A stretch of 51,510 bases of DNA from Calothrix sp. MO_192.B10 (GCA_030065055.1 JASJDS010000006.1:1-51510); one strand, 5' to 3'. Positions 7,658-16,835 are shown, counted from the stretch's first letter. Numbers and translations: made by a program. Notes: generated by a model from the letters alone, not told the origin.

Positions 7658-8423
7658 AAATGGTTTACCATCCTTATCAATCCTACTGTTGTTAGGTGCT
7701 GTCATCTCCATATTATTACTGACAGCTCCAGTAGTAGAAATAAATCTCGGACGACTGTGGTTATCTCTAGGTAAATTATTCCAGTTTCTACTGAATTGGT
7801 TAACCATCCCCGATTGGGCATACTTACCCAAGCTGGCTGCTAAATTATTAGAAACAGTACAAATAGCCATATTCGCAACATTTTTGTCCCTATTTTTCAG
7901 CATACCTGTGGGGATACTAGCTGCTAACAACACCACACCCCACCCCCTCATCTACCATCTCAGCCGTAACCTGATGAGTTTCATCCGTGCCTTACCTGAA
8001 TTAGTATGGGCATTAGTATTTGTGTCGGCGTTAGGTATGGGAGCATTACCTGGTGTGATGGCATTGACTTTTGTCACCACGGGTTTTCTAGGCAAGTTGG
8101 TAGCCGAAAGCTTGGAAGTGGTTGATATTAAGGCTATTAGCGGCGTGCAAGCCACAGGTGCAAACTGGTTGCAAATATTACTCTTTGCTATTTTTCCCCA
8201 AGCATTACCAGATTTGATTGCCACTTTACTATACGTTTTAGATCATAATATTCGCGCCGCAACAATTTTGGGTATTGTGGGAGCGGGGGGTATTGGCTTT
8301 GATTTAGTCGAAAGTATCCGACTTTTTAACTACAGTCGTCTAATGTTAATTATCTTGGCAATTTACCTATTGGTAAACATTTTTGATCGCTGTTCTGATA
8401 TGATACGCGATCGCATCATTTAA
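7614..8423 (+). CDS. phnE: Phosphonate/phosphite ABC transporter permease 1
   Basis: 269 residues, inner membrane, about six hydrophobic segments. It contains the EAA-loop region typical of PhnE-type permeases (ESLEVVDIKAISGVQATGAN, then QILLFAIFPQALPDLIATLL) and the C-terminal GIVGAGGIGFDL. The start at 7614 overlaps phnC by 44 bp; an in-frame ATG at 7626 would shorten the overlap and is equally possible. It pairs with the next permease to form the channel. Confidence 0.85.
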   Translation: MVPLMKVLTWRFPTKNGLPSLSILLLLGAVISILLLTAPVVEINLGRLWLSLGKLFQFLLNWLTIPDWAYLPKLAAKLLETVQIAIFATFLSLFFSIPVGILAANNTTPHPLIYHLSRNLMSFIRALPELVWALVFVSALGMGALPGVMALTFVTTGFLGKLVAESLEVVDIKAISGVQATGANWLQILLFAIFPQALPDLIATLLYVLDHNIRAATILGIVGAGGIGFDLVESIRLFNYSRLMLIILAIYLLVNIFDRCSDMIRDRII

Positions 8424-8435
8424 ACCTCGTCCATA

Positions 8436-9239
8436 TTGAAATCTGTGTCATCCAAATCCAAACCCTTACCTGATTTACCACCTCGTCCTAGAAATTGGAT
8501 GCCATTATGGTTGGGTTTATGTCTGATTATCTTACACTGGATCAGCAACGATTTAGAATTTTCCGTTGCTAGTGTTGTTCTCAATATTCATCATATTGGA
8601 GAATACCTCAGTCGCTATACCTCCCCCGATTTCAGCGAACTGCCAAAATACTTACTACTGATGGGAGAAACATTAGCGATCGCATTTTGGGGAACTTTGA
8701 TTACTTTTATTCTCAGTATTATCCTAGCACCATTAGCCGCCAAAAATCTCTCACCCCATCCAATTTTATACAGAATCAGTCGAGAATTATTAAACCTCTG
8801 GCGAGCCATACCCGATGTAATTTTAGCCTTGATATTTGTCAGTGCTTTAGGCTTAGGTCCATTTCCAGGAGTTTTAGCCCTAGGAATACATATGGCTGGA
8901 GTTTTAGGGAAATTTTTTGCAGACAGTATGGAAAGGGTAGAACCTGGTATTTACCAGACATTGCAATCTACTGGAGCTTCCTTGACTCAAATCATTGCCT
9001 TTGCAGCCATACCATCAATATTCCAGGAAATAATTGGTTATACTCTTTACACTTTTGACCGTAATGTCCGCATGGCTACTGTTCTCGGATTGGTGGGAGC
9101 AGGGGGTATTGGTGTGGAATTAGAAAAGAAAATGGGGTTTTTTCAATACGAGCGTTCTGCGGCTATTCTAATAGTTATCTTGTTCAGTATTATATTAATA
9201 GATTACCTATCAGCATTCATTCGTAGAATATTCAACTAG
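8436..9239 (+). CDS. phnE: Phosphonate/phosphite ABC transporter permease 2
   Basis: 267 residues, inner membrane, paralogue of the preceding permease with the same layout (EAA-loop DSMERVEPGIYQTLQSTGAS, then GLVGAGGIGVEL). No ATG lies near the beginning: the reading frame opens with TTG at 8436, with GTG at 8445 as alternative, 12 or 21 bp after the first permease stops. Two tandem PhnE permeases with one PhnC are common for phosphonate/phosphite importers. No phosphite dehydrogenase or C-P lyase gene follows. Confidence 0.85.
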   Translation: MKSVSSKSKPLPDLPPRPRNWMPLWLGLCLIILHWISNDLEFSVASVVLNIHHIGEYLSRYTSPDFSELPKYLLLMGETLAIAFWGTLITFILSIILAPLAAKNLSPHPILYRISRELLNLWRAIPDVILALIFVSALGLGPFPGVLALGIHMAGVLGKFFADSMERVEPGIYQTLQSTGASLTQIIAFAAIPSIFQEIIGYTLYTFDRNVRMATVLGLVGAGGIGVELEKKMGFFQYERSAAILIVILFSIILIDYLSAFIRRIFN

Positions 9240-9260
9240 TTTGATGAGTCGCGGTGTGAG

Positions 9261-9293
9261 AGATCCCCGACTTCTTAAAGAAGTCGGGGATCT
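9261..9293. terminator. 33-bp perfect palindrome between convergent genes
   Basis: The arms agatccccgacttctt (9261-9276) and its exact complement (9278-9293) form a strong hairpin between the convergent phnE and PIG-L genes, followed by T-rich sequence on the plus strand. It is a dispersed repeat: relatives occur at 34426-34458 and 51305-51359. A bidirectional terminator role is inferred. Confidence 0.6.
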
Positions 9294-9323
9294 GTGACTC
9301 ATCATGATTTTTTCTTTTTTCCT

Positions 9324-10127
9324 TTAACCCTTCATTTTTTTACCTTCTTCAGTAAAGAATATTTCATCAGACCTCAAAAACAATTTTACAAAGGCAGGGG
9401 GTAGAATTTCCAGTTGTGAACTGTAGAAGGATATTGCTTTCAATTTTTTCTCTTGAACAGATGTAATTGTCAGTCGTGATGCTGATGCTATATCCTTTAA
9501 CTTGAGCTTCAGAAATAGAGGTGCTTCCCAAAACAACCAAATCGGATATTGTAGCAATTCAGTATTTATTTTAGCTTGAGCGATCGCTGATTTAACTATT
9601 TCATAAGTAGCCTCATGATCTTGATGACAATCATGACGATGAGGGACATAAACTTCCCCTGGTTGGTGAACTTTGAAAAGCTGAATTACCTGTTGAATAG
9701 TCTTTTGTCGTTCTTTGCTTTCTAACAATTGTAAATTACCATCAGGCTTGTCTAAAAAGTAAATTGATGACTCTTCTACTCCCAAAACTTTTAACGCTGT
9801 TACGGCTTCTTGTTTACGAGTTTGGATAATTGTAGTTTGAGAATAAGATTCTAAATCAATGAATCCTTGTCCCCCATCTGTCAGAAAAACTACGATCACT
9901 GGTATTCCATGTTCCCGTTTCCGGGCAATCATACCACCGCAACCAAGGGTTTCATCATCTTGATGGGGAGAAAAAACTATTACTGGTTTATGGCTCAAGT
10001 CCATTATTTCACTGCCATGATTTAAGATCCAATTGCTGAGTAAATGAGACTGGATATTTTGAATTTTTTCCAACCAGATATTGGGGATAATTTTTCTAAT
10101 TAGTCGCAGGAATAGTTTGATATTCAT
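9324..10127 (-). CDS. PIG-L/LmbE family deacetylase
   Basis: 267 residues. It carries both zinc-site motifs of the PIG-L family: PHQDDE (54-59, the family's (A/P)HPDDE) and HDCHQDH (165-171). Members remove N-acetyl groups from GlcNAc-type sugars. As the last gene of the minus-strand exopolysaccharide cluster, it probably deacetylates a sugar or lipid-linked intermediate of that polymer. The N-terminal 45 residues are basic and amphipathic, with no clear signal peptide, suggesting a cytoplasmic or membrane-associated enzyme. Confidence 0.8.
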   Translation of the reverse strand: MNIKLFLRLIRKIIPNIWLEKIQNIQSHLLSNWILNHGSEIMDLSHKPVIVFSPHQDDETLGCGGMIARKREHGIPVIVVFLTDGGQGFIDLESYSQTTIIQTRKQEAVTALKVLGVEESSIYFLDKPDGNLQLLESKERQKTIQQVIQLFKVHQPGEVYVPHRHDCHQDHEATYEIVKSAIAQAKINTELLQYPIWLFWEAPLFLKLKLKDIASASRLTITSVQEKKLKAISFYSSQLEILPPAFVKLFLRSDEIFFTEEGKKMKG

Positions 10128-10265
10128 AATTTTTTGTCTGTAAATGTTTATCTTATTTGGATGAAACTCATATTAAGAAGTAATTAATATCTTCTGATAC
10201 AAGTTCACAAAATCTCTGATATTAATGGTTAGATGATGATTATTAAATGCTGCTTAGATACAGAT

Positions 10266-11693
10266 TTAGTAGGCACCTTTATGTTGCAACACAACCCGCA
10301 CTGTTTGCAGCAAAATTCGCATATCTAACCAAAACGACCAATTCTCAATGTATTTGAGGTCTAATTTAATTGCATCTTCAAAATTATCAATATTAGACCG
10401 ACCAGAAACTTGCCATAATCCAGTAATACCCGGTAAAACTTCTTGACGAATAAAGTATGCTGACTTAAATCTATCTACATCTCTACTAGGAAGAGGACGA
10501 GGACCAACAAGACTCATCTGACCAAGTAAAACATTAAATATTTGCGGTAATTCATCTAAACTATAACGGCGTAAAAATTTTCCAATTCTTGTTATTCTTG
10601 GGTCATTTTTGAGCTTAAATAAAACCCCATCTTTATTTTCATTTTTATCCTCTAGTTCAGCTTGTAACTGTTCTGCATTTACTACCATTGTCCGGAATTT
10701 CCATATTTTAAATTGTTTACAATGTAAGCCAATACGGTTTTGCTTAAACAAGATTGGACCGGGGGAATCCAACTTAATTAACAAAGCAATCAACAGATAA
10801 AGGGGTGATAATATAAATAACAACAGAATGGAAGCACAAAGGTCAAAACAGCGTTTGAGCCAAAAATCACTACCTGTAATAATTGGTGCTGGAATTGTTA
10901 AATAAGGAACTTCACCCATTATCCTCAATAAAGATTTATGATAAAAAAGCTCATTCTTTGTTGGTAATATACGTAATGTAATGCCAGCAGTAGAAAAAAT
11001 CCAGCAAACATACAAACGGTTTTTAATTGAATTCCAAGAAACAAAAGCCTCTACAATGCCCTTTCTGCGAAGATATTTCAAAGTTGCTTCTCTATTCTCT
11101 AAATCGAGACATTTAGATTCAGCAATTCCTTTGATTGTGTAGCATTTTTCTCGTTCTATTAATTTTACATGGGTATCTTTGTTCTCTGCATCGGTAATAA
11201 TAAAAATTGGATAACGAATGGCTCCTTTATTACGCAATGTTTTAGTTAAAATATCAAAAATAAGACGACCGCTACAGGTCATAACTATAGATAATAACCA
11301 AAATATAATGAAAGTGGAACGAGATACATAATAATTTGGTTCGTAGAGAAAAGCTATAAGTAATAAAAAGATTAGTGATAAAGATAGTGCCTTGATTAAA
11401 GAGAGGTATTTGCGACGATGATAACCTGCCTTATATAATCCCTGAGATGCAATGATCCCGATTTCAATTGCGAAAGTTAAAAGTAAAAATGATGATTGTT
11501 GAGTCCAAGGTGAATCTAATGGAGTACCATAAAATACTGCTAAATTACGTGCTATTACTAAAGCAAATGTATCTAAAAGAATAAGTGCGAATATCCGCAG
11601 TATTTTAGTAGATAATCCCTTCTGTATGCAGATAGATTTAGCAGACCTTAAATCCGATTTTGTACTAGTCAAAGATAACGATCTATATCCCAT
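10266..11693 (-). CDS. Exopolysaccharide polyprenyl glycosylphosphotransferase
   Basis: 475 residues. The N-terminal half has four to five membrane segments (about residues 30-145) and a soluble CoA-binding-like middle. The C-terminal bacterial sugar transferase domain begins at KRCFDLCASILLL, with the hallmark motifs KLDSPGPILFKQNRIG, FKIWKFRTM, RIGKFLRRYSLDELPQ, NVLLGQMSLVGPRP and PGITGLWQVSGRS. It transfers a hexose-1-phosphate from a UDP-sugar to undecaprenyl phosphate, the first step of repeat-unit assembly (WbaP/CpsE-like). The sugar specificity cannot be read. Confidence 0.88.
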   Translation of the reverse strand: MGYRSLSLTSTKSDLRSAKSICIQKGLSTKILRIFALILLDTFALVIARNLAVFYGTPLDSPWTQQSSFLLLTFAIEIGIIASQGLYKAGYHRRKYLSLIKALSLSLIFLLLIAFLYEPNYYVSRSTFIIFWLLSIVMTCSGRLIFDILTKTLRNKGAIRYPIFIITDAENKDTHVKLIEREKCYTIKGIAESKCLDLENREATLKYLRRKGIVEAFVSWNSIKNRLYVCWIFSTAGITLRILPTKNELFYHKSLLRIMGEVPYLTIPAPIITGSDFWLKRCFDLCASILLLFILSPLYLLIALLIKLDSPGPILFKQNRIGLHCKQFKIWKFRTMVVNAEQLQAELEDKNENKDGVLFKLKNDPRITRIGKFLRRYSLDELPQIFNVLLGQMSLVGPRPLPSRDVDRFKSAYFIRQEVLPGITGLWQVSGRSNIDNFEDAIKLDLKYIENWSFWLDMRILLQTVRVVLQHKGAY

Positions 11694-11873
11694 TTATGTT
11701 ACCATTAATACGTTTTATTCAATAAATATTTGTTATTATAAATACAATGAATAAGCCTGTTGACTGAATTTTAAAATTCAAAATGAAATATTTTTTGATT
11801 CTAGTCACAGCTATATTGACTAATAAATTTTTCGATAAAAATGATTAATTATGTTCAGTTTTTTTCATCCAAC

Positions 11874-13049
11874 CTAACGTTTTGGTGCATTATCAAAAGC
11901 TCTTGCCATAGCATTCCATGCCAACTTACGTTGGAAATTAGAGTCTAGTGGTAACGGACGTACTGGTAAGCGATCTGAACGGGGAGCAGCTTGGGATAAC
12001 CAGGTATATTTATCACTTAACCCCCAAGTAATTACCGCAATCACAGATGGCTGTTCCAAGACAACTGAAAGATAGTCTTCATAAACACCAGCAACAATGC
12101 GATCGCGAGCAGCAAAATTTACAGGTAACTCTCGATCTGATACATCTAGTTCAGTAATTAAAATCTTTAGACCCAGACTGGCAACATCAGCCAAAAATTT
12201 CCGTAGTTTGTTAGGGTTAAACTGAGTTTGATGACCTAACAGGTGTGATTGAATACCAAAAGCATGAATTGGTACACCTTTGGATTTCAAACGCTCTAGT
12301 AATTTGAGAGTCGCATTTCTCCTCGCTTCATCCCTGGGGGTATCATACTCTAGCCCTGTCTCGTTGTAGACAAGTAATGCTTTTGGATCGGCTTGGGCTG
12401 CAATTCTAAAAGCAAGCTCAATGTAGTCTGCTCCTAAAAACTTTAACCATGAATTAACTCTTAAGCCATCCCTACGTCCATCATCAGTTTCAATGGCTTC
12501 GTTGACTACATCCCAAGAGTGTACTCTTCCCCCATAGCGTTTAACAATTGTTGATATATGATTGGTAAAAATGTCCTGAATTTCACTAGAGGTTGTTTGT
12601 GGATTTTTAAATTTGTCATTTAACCACTGAGGAATCAGCTCATGCCAGATTAAAGGATGTCCACGAAAAAGTATTCCATTATCAGATGCAAACTTGGCAA
12701 AATAATCAGTTTCAGTAAAGTCGAAATTATTGGCACTAGGTTGACTCCCAATCCAATAAAATCCTGCTACGAGAATAGCGCACTCTTGAATAAAACTAGA
12801 CTGTAGTTGTAAATCTTGAGAAAATTCTGGGGATTCAGGATCTGGATGCGCTCCGTAGATTAGCCCTTTAGCCGCAGCCCTTTGTCTTAAAGAAGTATTA
12901 CCAACCACAGAGAAATCCCTTTCACCTGAAGCTTTAACCTGTTTGTAGTCACTGAATCTGCTGGAGTAAGCCAAGGGAACCATACTCGCCAAAGCTCCTA
13001 AACCTATGAGAAAATCGCGCCGTTTCAATAATTTCTGATGTTTAGCCAT
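11874..13049 (-). CDS. GH10 endo-1,4-beta-xylanase-like enzyme, Tat-exported
   Basis: 391 residues. The N-terminus KRRDFLIGLGALASM is a twin-arginine signal (RRDFL). The GH10 core is complete: GHPLIWH (130-136), acid/base Glu184 in WDVVNEA, LLVYNETGLEY, FGIQSHL, nucleophile Glu300 in ITELDVS, and ITWGLSDKYTWL near the end. GH10 enzymes cleave beta-1,4-xylans and related beta-glycans. Its position inside the EPS cluster suggests it trims or releases the organism's own polysaccharide; plant xylan degradation is the alternative. Confidence 0.88.
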   Translation of the reverse strand: MAKHQKLLKRRDFLIGLGALASMVPLAYSSRFSDYKQVKASGERDFSVVGNTSLRQRAAAKGLIYGAHPDPESPEFSQDLQLQSSFIQECAILVAGFYWIGSQPSANNFDFTETDYFAKFASDNGILFRGHPLIWHELIPQWLNDKFKNPQTTSSEIQDIFTNHISTIVKRYGGRVHSWDVVNEAIETDDGRRDGLRVNSWLKFLGADYIELAFRIAAQADPKALLVYNETGLEYDTPRDEARRNATLKLLERLKSKGVPIHAFGIQSHLLGHQTQFNPNKLRKFLADVASLGLKILITELDVSDRELPVNFAARDRIVAGVYEDYLSVVLEQPSVIAVITWGLSDKYTWLSQAAPRSDRLPVRPLPLDSNFQRKLAWNAMARAFDNAPKR

Positions 13050-13085
13050 AGTAAATATTCTGGGCTTACGGTAGAGTCATTTTTT

Positions 13086-13245
13086 GGCGTTGCTGAATCA
13101 GGATATGAAACGTCAAAATAACCTTTATTTTTCTGGCGTTGCACAATCAAGGGATGATTTTAATATATACGCCAAAATTTCCCCTTATTTATCAATAGTT
13201 TCAGGTTATGCAAATTTGACTATCATCCCGTAACGATGCAACGCC
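13086..13245. repeat. MITE-like repeat with ggcgttgc termini
   Basis: Ends ggcgttgc (13086-13093) and gcaacgcc (13238-13245) are exact inverted repeats around about 144 bp of non-coding sequence, with a further internal ggcgttgc near 13135. The same termini frame 38858-39097. It lies between the GH10 and tagA-like genes. Confidence 0.55.
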
Positions 13246-13271
13246 ATTTTTCTTTGTAACTTTGCGCCTAC

Positions 13272-13345
13272 CCTACCCTGCGGGAAGCCACTGCGTGTCT
13301 ACGGGAAGCCGCTCCGCGTCTAATGCGCCTTTGCGTGTTAGCGAA
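13272..13345. repeat. Dispersed cgggaagcc repeat cluster
   Basis: Two adjacent copies of a cgggaagcc-containing unit (13281 and 13302) are followed by a complementary gcgttagcgaagcg-like segment. The 19-mer at 13302-13320 occurs exactly inverted at 43421-43439, and a degenerate relative lies near 45825-45865. Together with the repeat at 13086-13245 it fills the 352-bp gap; no gene is seen. Confidence 0.65.
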
Positions 13346-13401
13346 GCGGGGCGCAGTCCGGCAAATTCATATTTTCAATCAGCAAAGCCCATTTTTTTCT
13401 A

Positions 13402-14220
13402 TCATCGAGTCTGGCTAATGGAATTTTTTTCAAAAAGTTTCCAACCAAACCAACTTGCTAGCCATTGCATCATAAAAAACACTACAAATCGTGGATTATG
13501 CTTAAAATAGCGTTTCCATAACCGCCTTGGCTCCATAATTAACCTAAATAGCCACTCCATGCCTATTTTCTGCATCCAACTAGGCGATTGCTTGACACGA
13601 CCAGAATGAAAATCGAAGGCAGCACCCACACCAACCATGACACTGGGAATATGGTGTTTATGTTCCGCCATCCATAATTCTTGTTTCGGACAGCCAATGC
13701 CCACCAATAAAATTTTCGCGCCAGACTCTCCTATTTGTTTGGTGTAGGCTTTATCTTCGTCTGGTGTTAGTGGACGAAAAGGAGGTGCAATCTTACAGGC
13801 TATTTTAATACCGGGAAAATGCTGATATAAGAAGGTATTAAATGCAGCTAAACTCTCTGGAGTACCTCCATAGAGACCAATCGGTATACCAGCTTGTGCT
13901 GCTGCTTTACATAAGTAAAGGGTCAAGGTAGGGCCATAAACTCGGGAAGTTTTTTTGATACCCAACGCTTTTAATGTCCAGACTAAGGGCATACCGTCAG
14001 GGGTAACTAATGCAGCATTATTGACAATGTTGGCAAATTCTGCATTATCAAATGCTTCCATAGTCATGTGAACATTGGCAACACACACATAACAATTTTG
14101 ACCTTCGTATGCCCATTCAATAATTCTTTGAGTAGCATCTTCATAACTGGTAGCATCTACCCGCATTCCCAGTATATAGCGGTATTTGAGAGGATTAAAC
14201 TTTCTATTTGTGAGTTTCAT
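13402..14220 (-). CDS. WecG/TagA/CpsF family glycosyltransferase
   Basis: 272 residues. It has the GT26 family hallmarks: NVHMTMEA, TPDGMPLVW, YGPTLTL, LYGGTPES, GIGCPKQELW and GVGAAFDFHSG. Members add the second sugar (ManNAcA, ManNAc or glucose types) to the lipid-linked primer made by the glycosylphosphotransferase, usually peripherally at the inner membrane. It lies 59 bp after the GT4 gene, so it is probably in the same transcript. Confidence 0.88.
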   Translation of the reverse strand: MKLTNRKFNPLKYRYILGMRVDATSYEDATQRIIEWAYEGQNCYVCVANVHMTMEAFDNAEFANIVNNAALVTPDGMPLVWTLKALGIKKTSRVYGPTLTLYLCKAAAQAGIPIGLYGGTPESLAAFNTFLYQHFPGIKIACKIAPPFRPLTPDEDKAYTKQIGESGAKILLVGIGCPKQELWMAEHKHHIPSVMVGVGAAFDFHSGRVKQSPSWMQKIGMEWLFRLIMEPRRLWKRYFKHNPRFVVFFMMQWLASWFGWKLFEKNSISQTR

Positions 14221-14279
14221 TTCATCGTATCTACATATGGGAAATATTGCCTACTGATACCAAATTGCAGTCACATAAA

Positions 14280-15485
14280 TTACTGATATGAAAGTTGATG
14301 GGGTAGAATTTGGGAGCTATTACGAGCTACAACTCCTTCATAAATATCCATCAACATCTGATAATTCTTCTCGGCTGTGTATTTCATCTCAAATTCAGCA
14401 CGAGCAGCCTGACGCATATGAGTTAGATTTTCTGGATGACGTAAGAGTGACTCTACCTTGGCAACTAAATCTATTGGATCCCCTGGACGAAAAACAAGTC
14501 CATTAGCATGAGGCTGAATTAACTCTGCAAAAGCTCCAATATCAGAAGCTATAACCGGTGTCCCCTTGGCAAAAGCTTCAATTGCAACTAGTCCGAATGT
14601 TTCGTATGACTCTGCACAAACCACCAAAAATTTGGCTTTCCCCATCAGCTGGTAAACTTCAGTGGAAGACCTATGGCCCAACCATTCCACACCCACATCT
14701 CGTGCTGCTACCCTAGCAACTTGGGAAGCTAAAGGACCATCCCCTACAATCTTGAGGGGTATTTGTTTCCCTAATTTTTCCCAGGCCTTCAGGAGTGTAT
14801 CTATTCCTTTTTCAAAGGATAAGCGACCTACAAACAAGGCATATCCACCTTCTCCATCACCCACTCCAGGATCGGGATAGATAAAATTGGGCTTAACTGA
14901 CAGTTTGGATGGGGGTAAATTCCCTTGAATAAACTTATTGCGAGCAAACTCTGTGAGAGTAATGTAACGATCTACCATTTTTTCCCAGGTTTGCAAGGCT
15001 CGATGGACAAATTGCATTGTGCCTAAAACAGCACTACCTGTTTTACTACCCCGATAACAGCCGTGAATAATTCCAGGTAAAGGGAAAAATTTGCCTAAAC
15101 AGTCTTCACAAGTTTGACCGTCACGAAAGAAAGTAGAATTGGCACAAAAGAGACGATAATTGTGCAGACTCTGGACAATAGGAACCCCTGCTTCTCGACA
15201 GGCGTAGTAAATTGATGGTGAAAACTGGGGAAAAAAGTTGTGTATATGTACTAAATCTGGTTGAAAATCCTTAATTTTGTCTCTAACTAATTTTTTTGAT
15301 GACAAGGAATAGACGGAATTTACCGCAGCCTTTACTTTATCTATAGGGTTGATGATGTTATCGTTGTTAATTTCTAAGTAAGCAATGTCATGACCATTCG
15401 CCTCTAACAAAGCTTTCTCAGTCTGTACAACTACATCCTCCCCTCCAGGTCGCTGATAACGATTATGTAATAGCAGTATCTTCAT
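14280..15485 (-). CDS. Glycosyltransferase family 4 (gene C of duplicated block)
   Basis: 401 residues. It is a GT-B fold retaining transferase: the N-terminus MKILLLHNRYQRPGGEDVV is typical of the GT4 acceptor domain, followed by LVHIHNFFP and HNYR, the donor domain start ALFVGRLSFEKGIDTLL, and the nucleotide-sugar motif ESYETFGLVAIEAFAKGTPV with both conserved glutamates. The Cys-containing insert CEDCLGKFFPLPGIIHGC is common in this subgroup. Its ATG overlaps the stop of the upstream GT4 gene (ATGA), indicating translational coupling. A truncated second copy lies at 16728-16835. Confidence 0.85.
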   Translation of the reverse strand: MKILLLHNRYQRPGGEDVVVQTEKALLEANGHDIAYLEINNDNIINPIDKVKAAVNSVYSLSSKKLVRDKIKDFQPDLVHIHNFFPQFSPSIYYACREAGVPIVQSLHNYRLFCANSTFFRDGQTCEDCLGKFFPLPGIIHGCYRGSKTGSAVLGTMQFVHRALQTWEKMVDRYITLTEFARNKFIQGNLPPSKLSVKPNFIYPDPGVGDGEGGYALFVGRLSFEKGIDTLLKAWEKLGKQIPLKIVGDGPLASQVARVAARDVGVEWLGHRSSTEVYQLMGKAKFLVVCAESYETFGLVAIEAFAKGTPVIASDIGAFAELIQPHANGLVFRPGDPIDLVAKVESLLRHPENLTHMRQAARAEFEMKYTAEKNYQMLMDIYEGVVARNSSQILPHQLSYQ

Positions 15486-16603
15486 ACTTGATTGAGAAAT
15501 GTTTTATATTTTTCAGCTAGTGTTTGAGCTTGAAAGTCCTTAGCCCTTTGCAAACCAGCTTCACGCAGTTGTTGAGCAAGTTTTGGATTAGTTAATATTT
15601 GAGCGATCGCATCAGTAATTTCTCGGGCTTGACCAGGTGGAGTTAATAATCCATATTTTCCGCCCTCAAGAATTGTGGATGAGGCAGAAGGACAATTAGT
15701 AGATACAACAGGACAGCCTAATGCTAGGGCTTCAACTAAAACACGACCAAATCCTTCATGGTCAGATGACAAGAGAAATACTTGTGATTTTGTAATATAG
15801 GGATAGGGATTTGCCATAAATCCCGGCATAAAAACGTATTTTCTTAACCCTAAATCTTGTACTTGTTGCTCTAACTGAGGGCGTAATTCTCCTTCTCCCA
15901 AAATTAATAAATTAGCATCTATTCCATAGGATTGACGTAAATTATATATGGCTTCAATTGCCAGATCGAAGCGTTTTGATTGGGTGAGGCGACCAATGGT
16001 TACTATTGTTGGTTTATTAAAGATATGATTATATTGGTCTTCAATGGGAAGTTTTCTCCCTTGAATAATTTTATCCAGTTCAAAAGGAGGATAAATAACT
16101 GATAGATTTTTCGCAGGAACTTTATAATATCGAGTTATATCTTCTGCTACTCCTTGGGATACACAACGGATATGAGATATCTGAGGATATATCCAACTAG
16201 CGAAAAAATGATGCAACCAATTGTTACTATCTTGTATCCATTTACTTAAATTAGCTTGGACATCAGCGACCAATTTCTTGCCATGTAAACGTGATAATAG
16301 CCAAGATATATATGTTGGAGTTAGTTCGGAGGTAGAAATAACAACATCAGCATTCCTAATTTCATCGTTGAGCTTAAAGAATGTTCTGAGATGATGTAAA
16401 ATATTAATTCCATCCCAACCAAGGGAACGATTAGGAATAATTAATTCTCCAGGGTAATCATTAACAAAATGGTAATTTTTGGGAGGTCTCAGGAGTATGA
16501 GTTTCAGATTATATTCTTTAAGCTCTTTTGCCAGAGGAATTAAACTCCGTTCTGCTCCTCCCATGCCTTCAAATCTGCCGACAATTAAAACTTTCATGAC
16601 CAT
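15482..16603 (-). CDS. Glycosyltransferase family 4 (gene B1, duplicate)
   Basis: 373 residues. It is a GT4 enzyme with FEGMGGAERSL at the N-terminus, the donor-domain start IVTIGRLTQSKRFDLAIEAI, and SSDHEGFGRVLVEALALGCPVV carrying the catalytic ExxxxxxxE pattern. It is clearly paralogous to the gene at 16832-17953 over its whole length. The paralogue begins MKLLIIGRF, so the third codon (ATG at 16597) is the likelier start. It overlaps the next gene by 4 bp. It presumably adds one sugar of the EPS repeat; donor and acceptor are unknown. Confidence 0.85.
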   Translation of the reverse strand: MVMKVLIVGRFEGMGGAERSLIPLAKELKEYNLKLILLRPPKNYHFVNDYPGELIIPNRSLGWDGINILHHLRTFFKLNDEIRNADVVISTSELTPTYISWLLSRLHGKKLVADVQANLSKWIQDSNNWLHHFFASWIYPQISHIRCVSQGVAEDITRYYKVPAKNLSVIYPPFELDKIIQGRKLPIEDQYNHIFNKPTIVTIGRLTQSKRFDLAIEAIYNLRQSYGIDANLLILGEGELRPQLEQQVQDLGLRKYVFMPGFMANPYPYITKSQVFLLSSDHEGFGRVLVEALALGCPVVSTNCPSASSTILEGGKYGLLTPPGQAREITDAIAQILTNPKLAQQLREAGLQRAKDFQAQTLAEKYKTFLNQV

Positions 16604-16620
16604 GACAAACTAAATCCACA

Positions 16621-16727
16621 TTATTTATTTTGCAAAAAATTGATAACTTCATTGAAAAACATTGCAACCATTTCTGGTTTATGTTGAGATATGAAATTTT
16701 TTGACTGATAACCTAGTTCTACACTTG
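16621..16727 (-). pseudogene. 3' remnant of GT4 gene A
   Basis: The minus strand reads SVELGYQSKNFISQH, then a segment ending FFNEVINFLQNK and a stop at 16621-16623. This is a diverged copy of the last 35 or so codons of the GT4 gene ending at 17966 (MGNQSKKLISQH... FFNEVINFLQKTI). It is the eroded right part of a tandem duplication and fuses directly to the remnant at 16728. Confidence 0.85.
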
Positions 16728-16835
16728 TAAGCAATATCATGACTATTAGCCTCTAACAAAGCTTTATCAGTATGTACGACTAAATCTTCACCCCCGCGAT
16801 CGCTGATAGGGATTATGTAATAGTAGTATCCTCAT
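16728..16835 (-). pseudogene. 5' remnant of GT4 gene C, frameshifted
   Basis: From the ATG at 16835 the minus strand reads MRILLLHNPYQR and, after a one-base insertion, GEDLVVHTDKALLEANSHDIAY. This copies the N-terminus of the GT4 gene at 14280-15485 (MKILLLHNRYQR... GEDVVVQTEKALLEANGHDIAY). The insertion coincides with a HIP1 site (gcgatcgc) absent from the intact gene. The ATGA overlap with the upstream GT4 gene is preserved, as in the intact pair. Confidence 0.9.
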
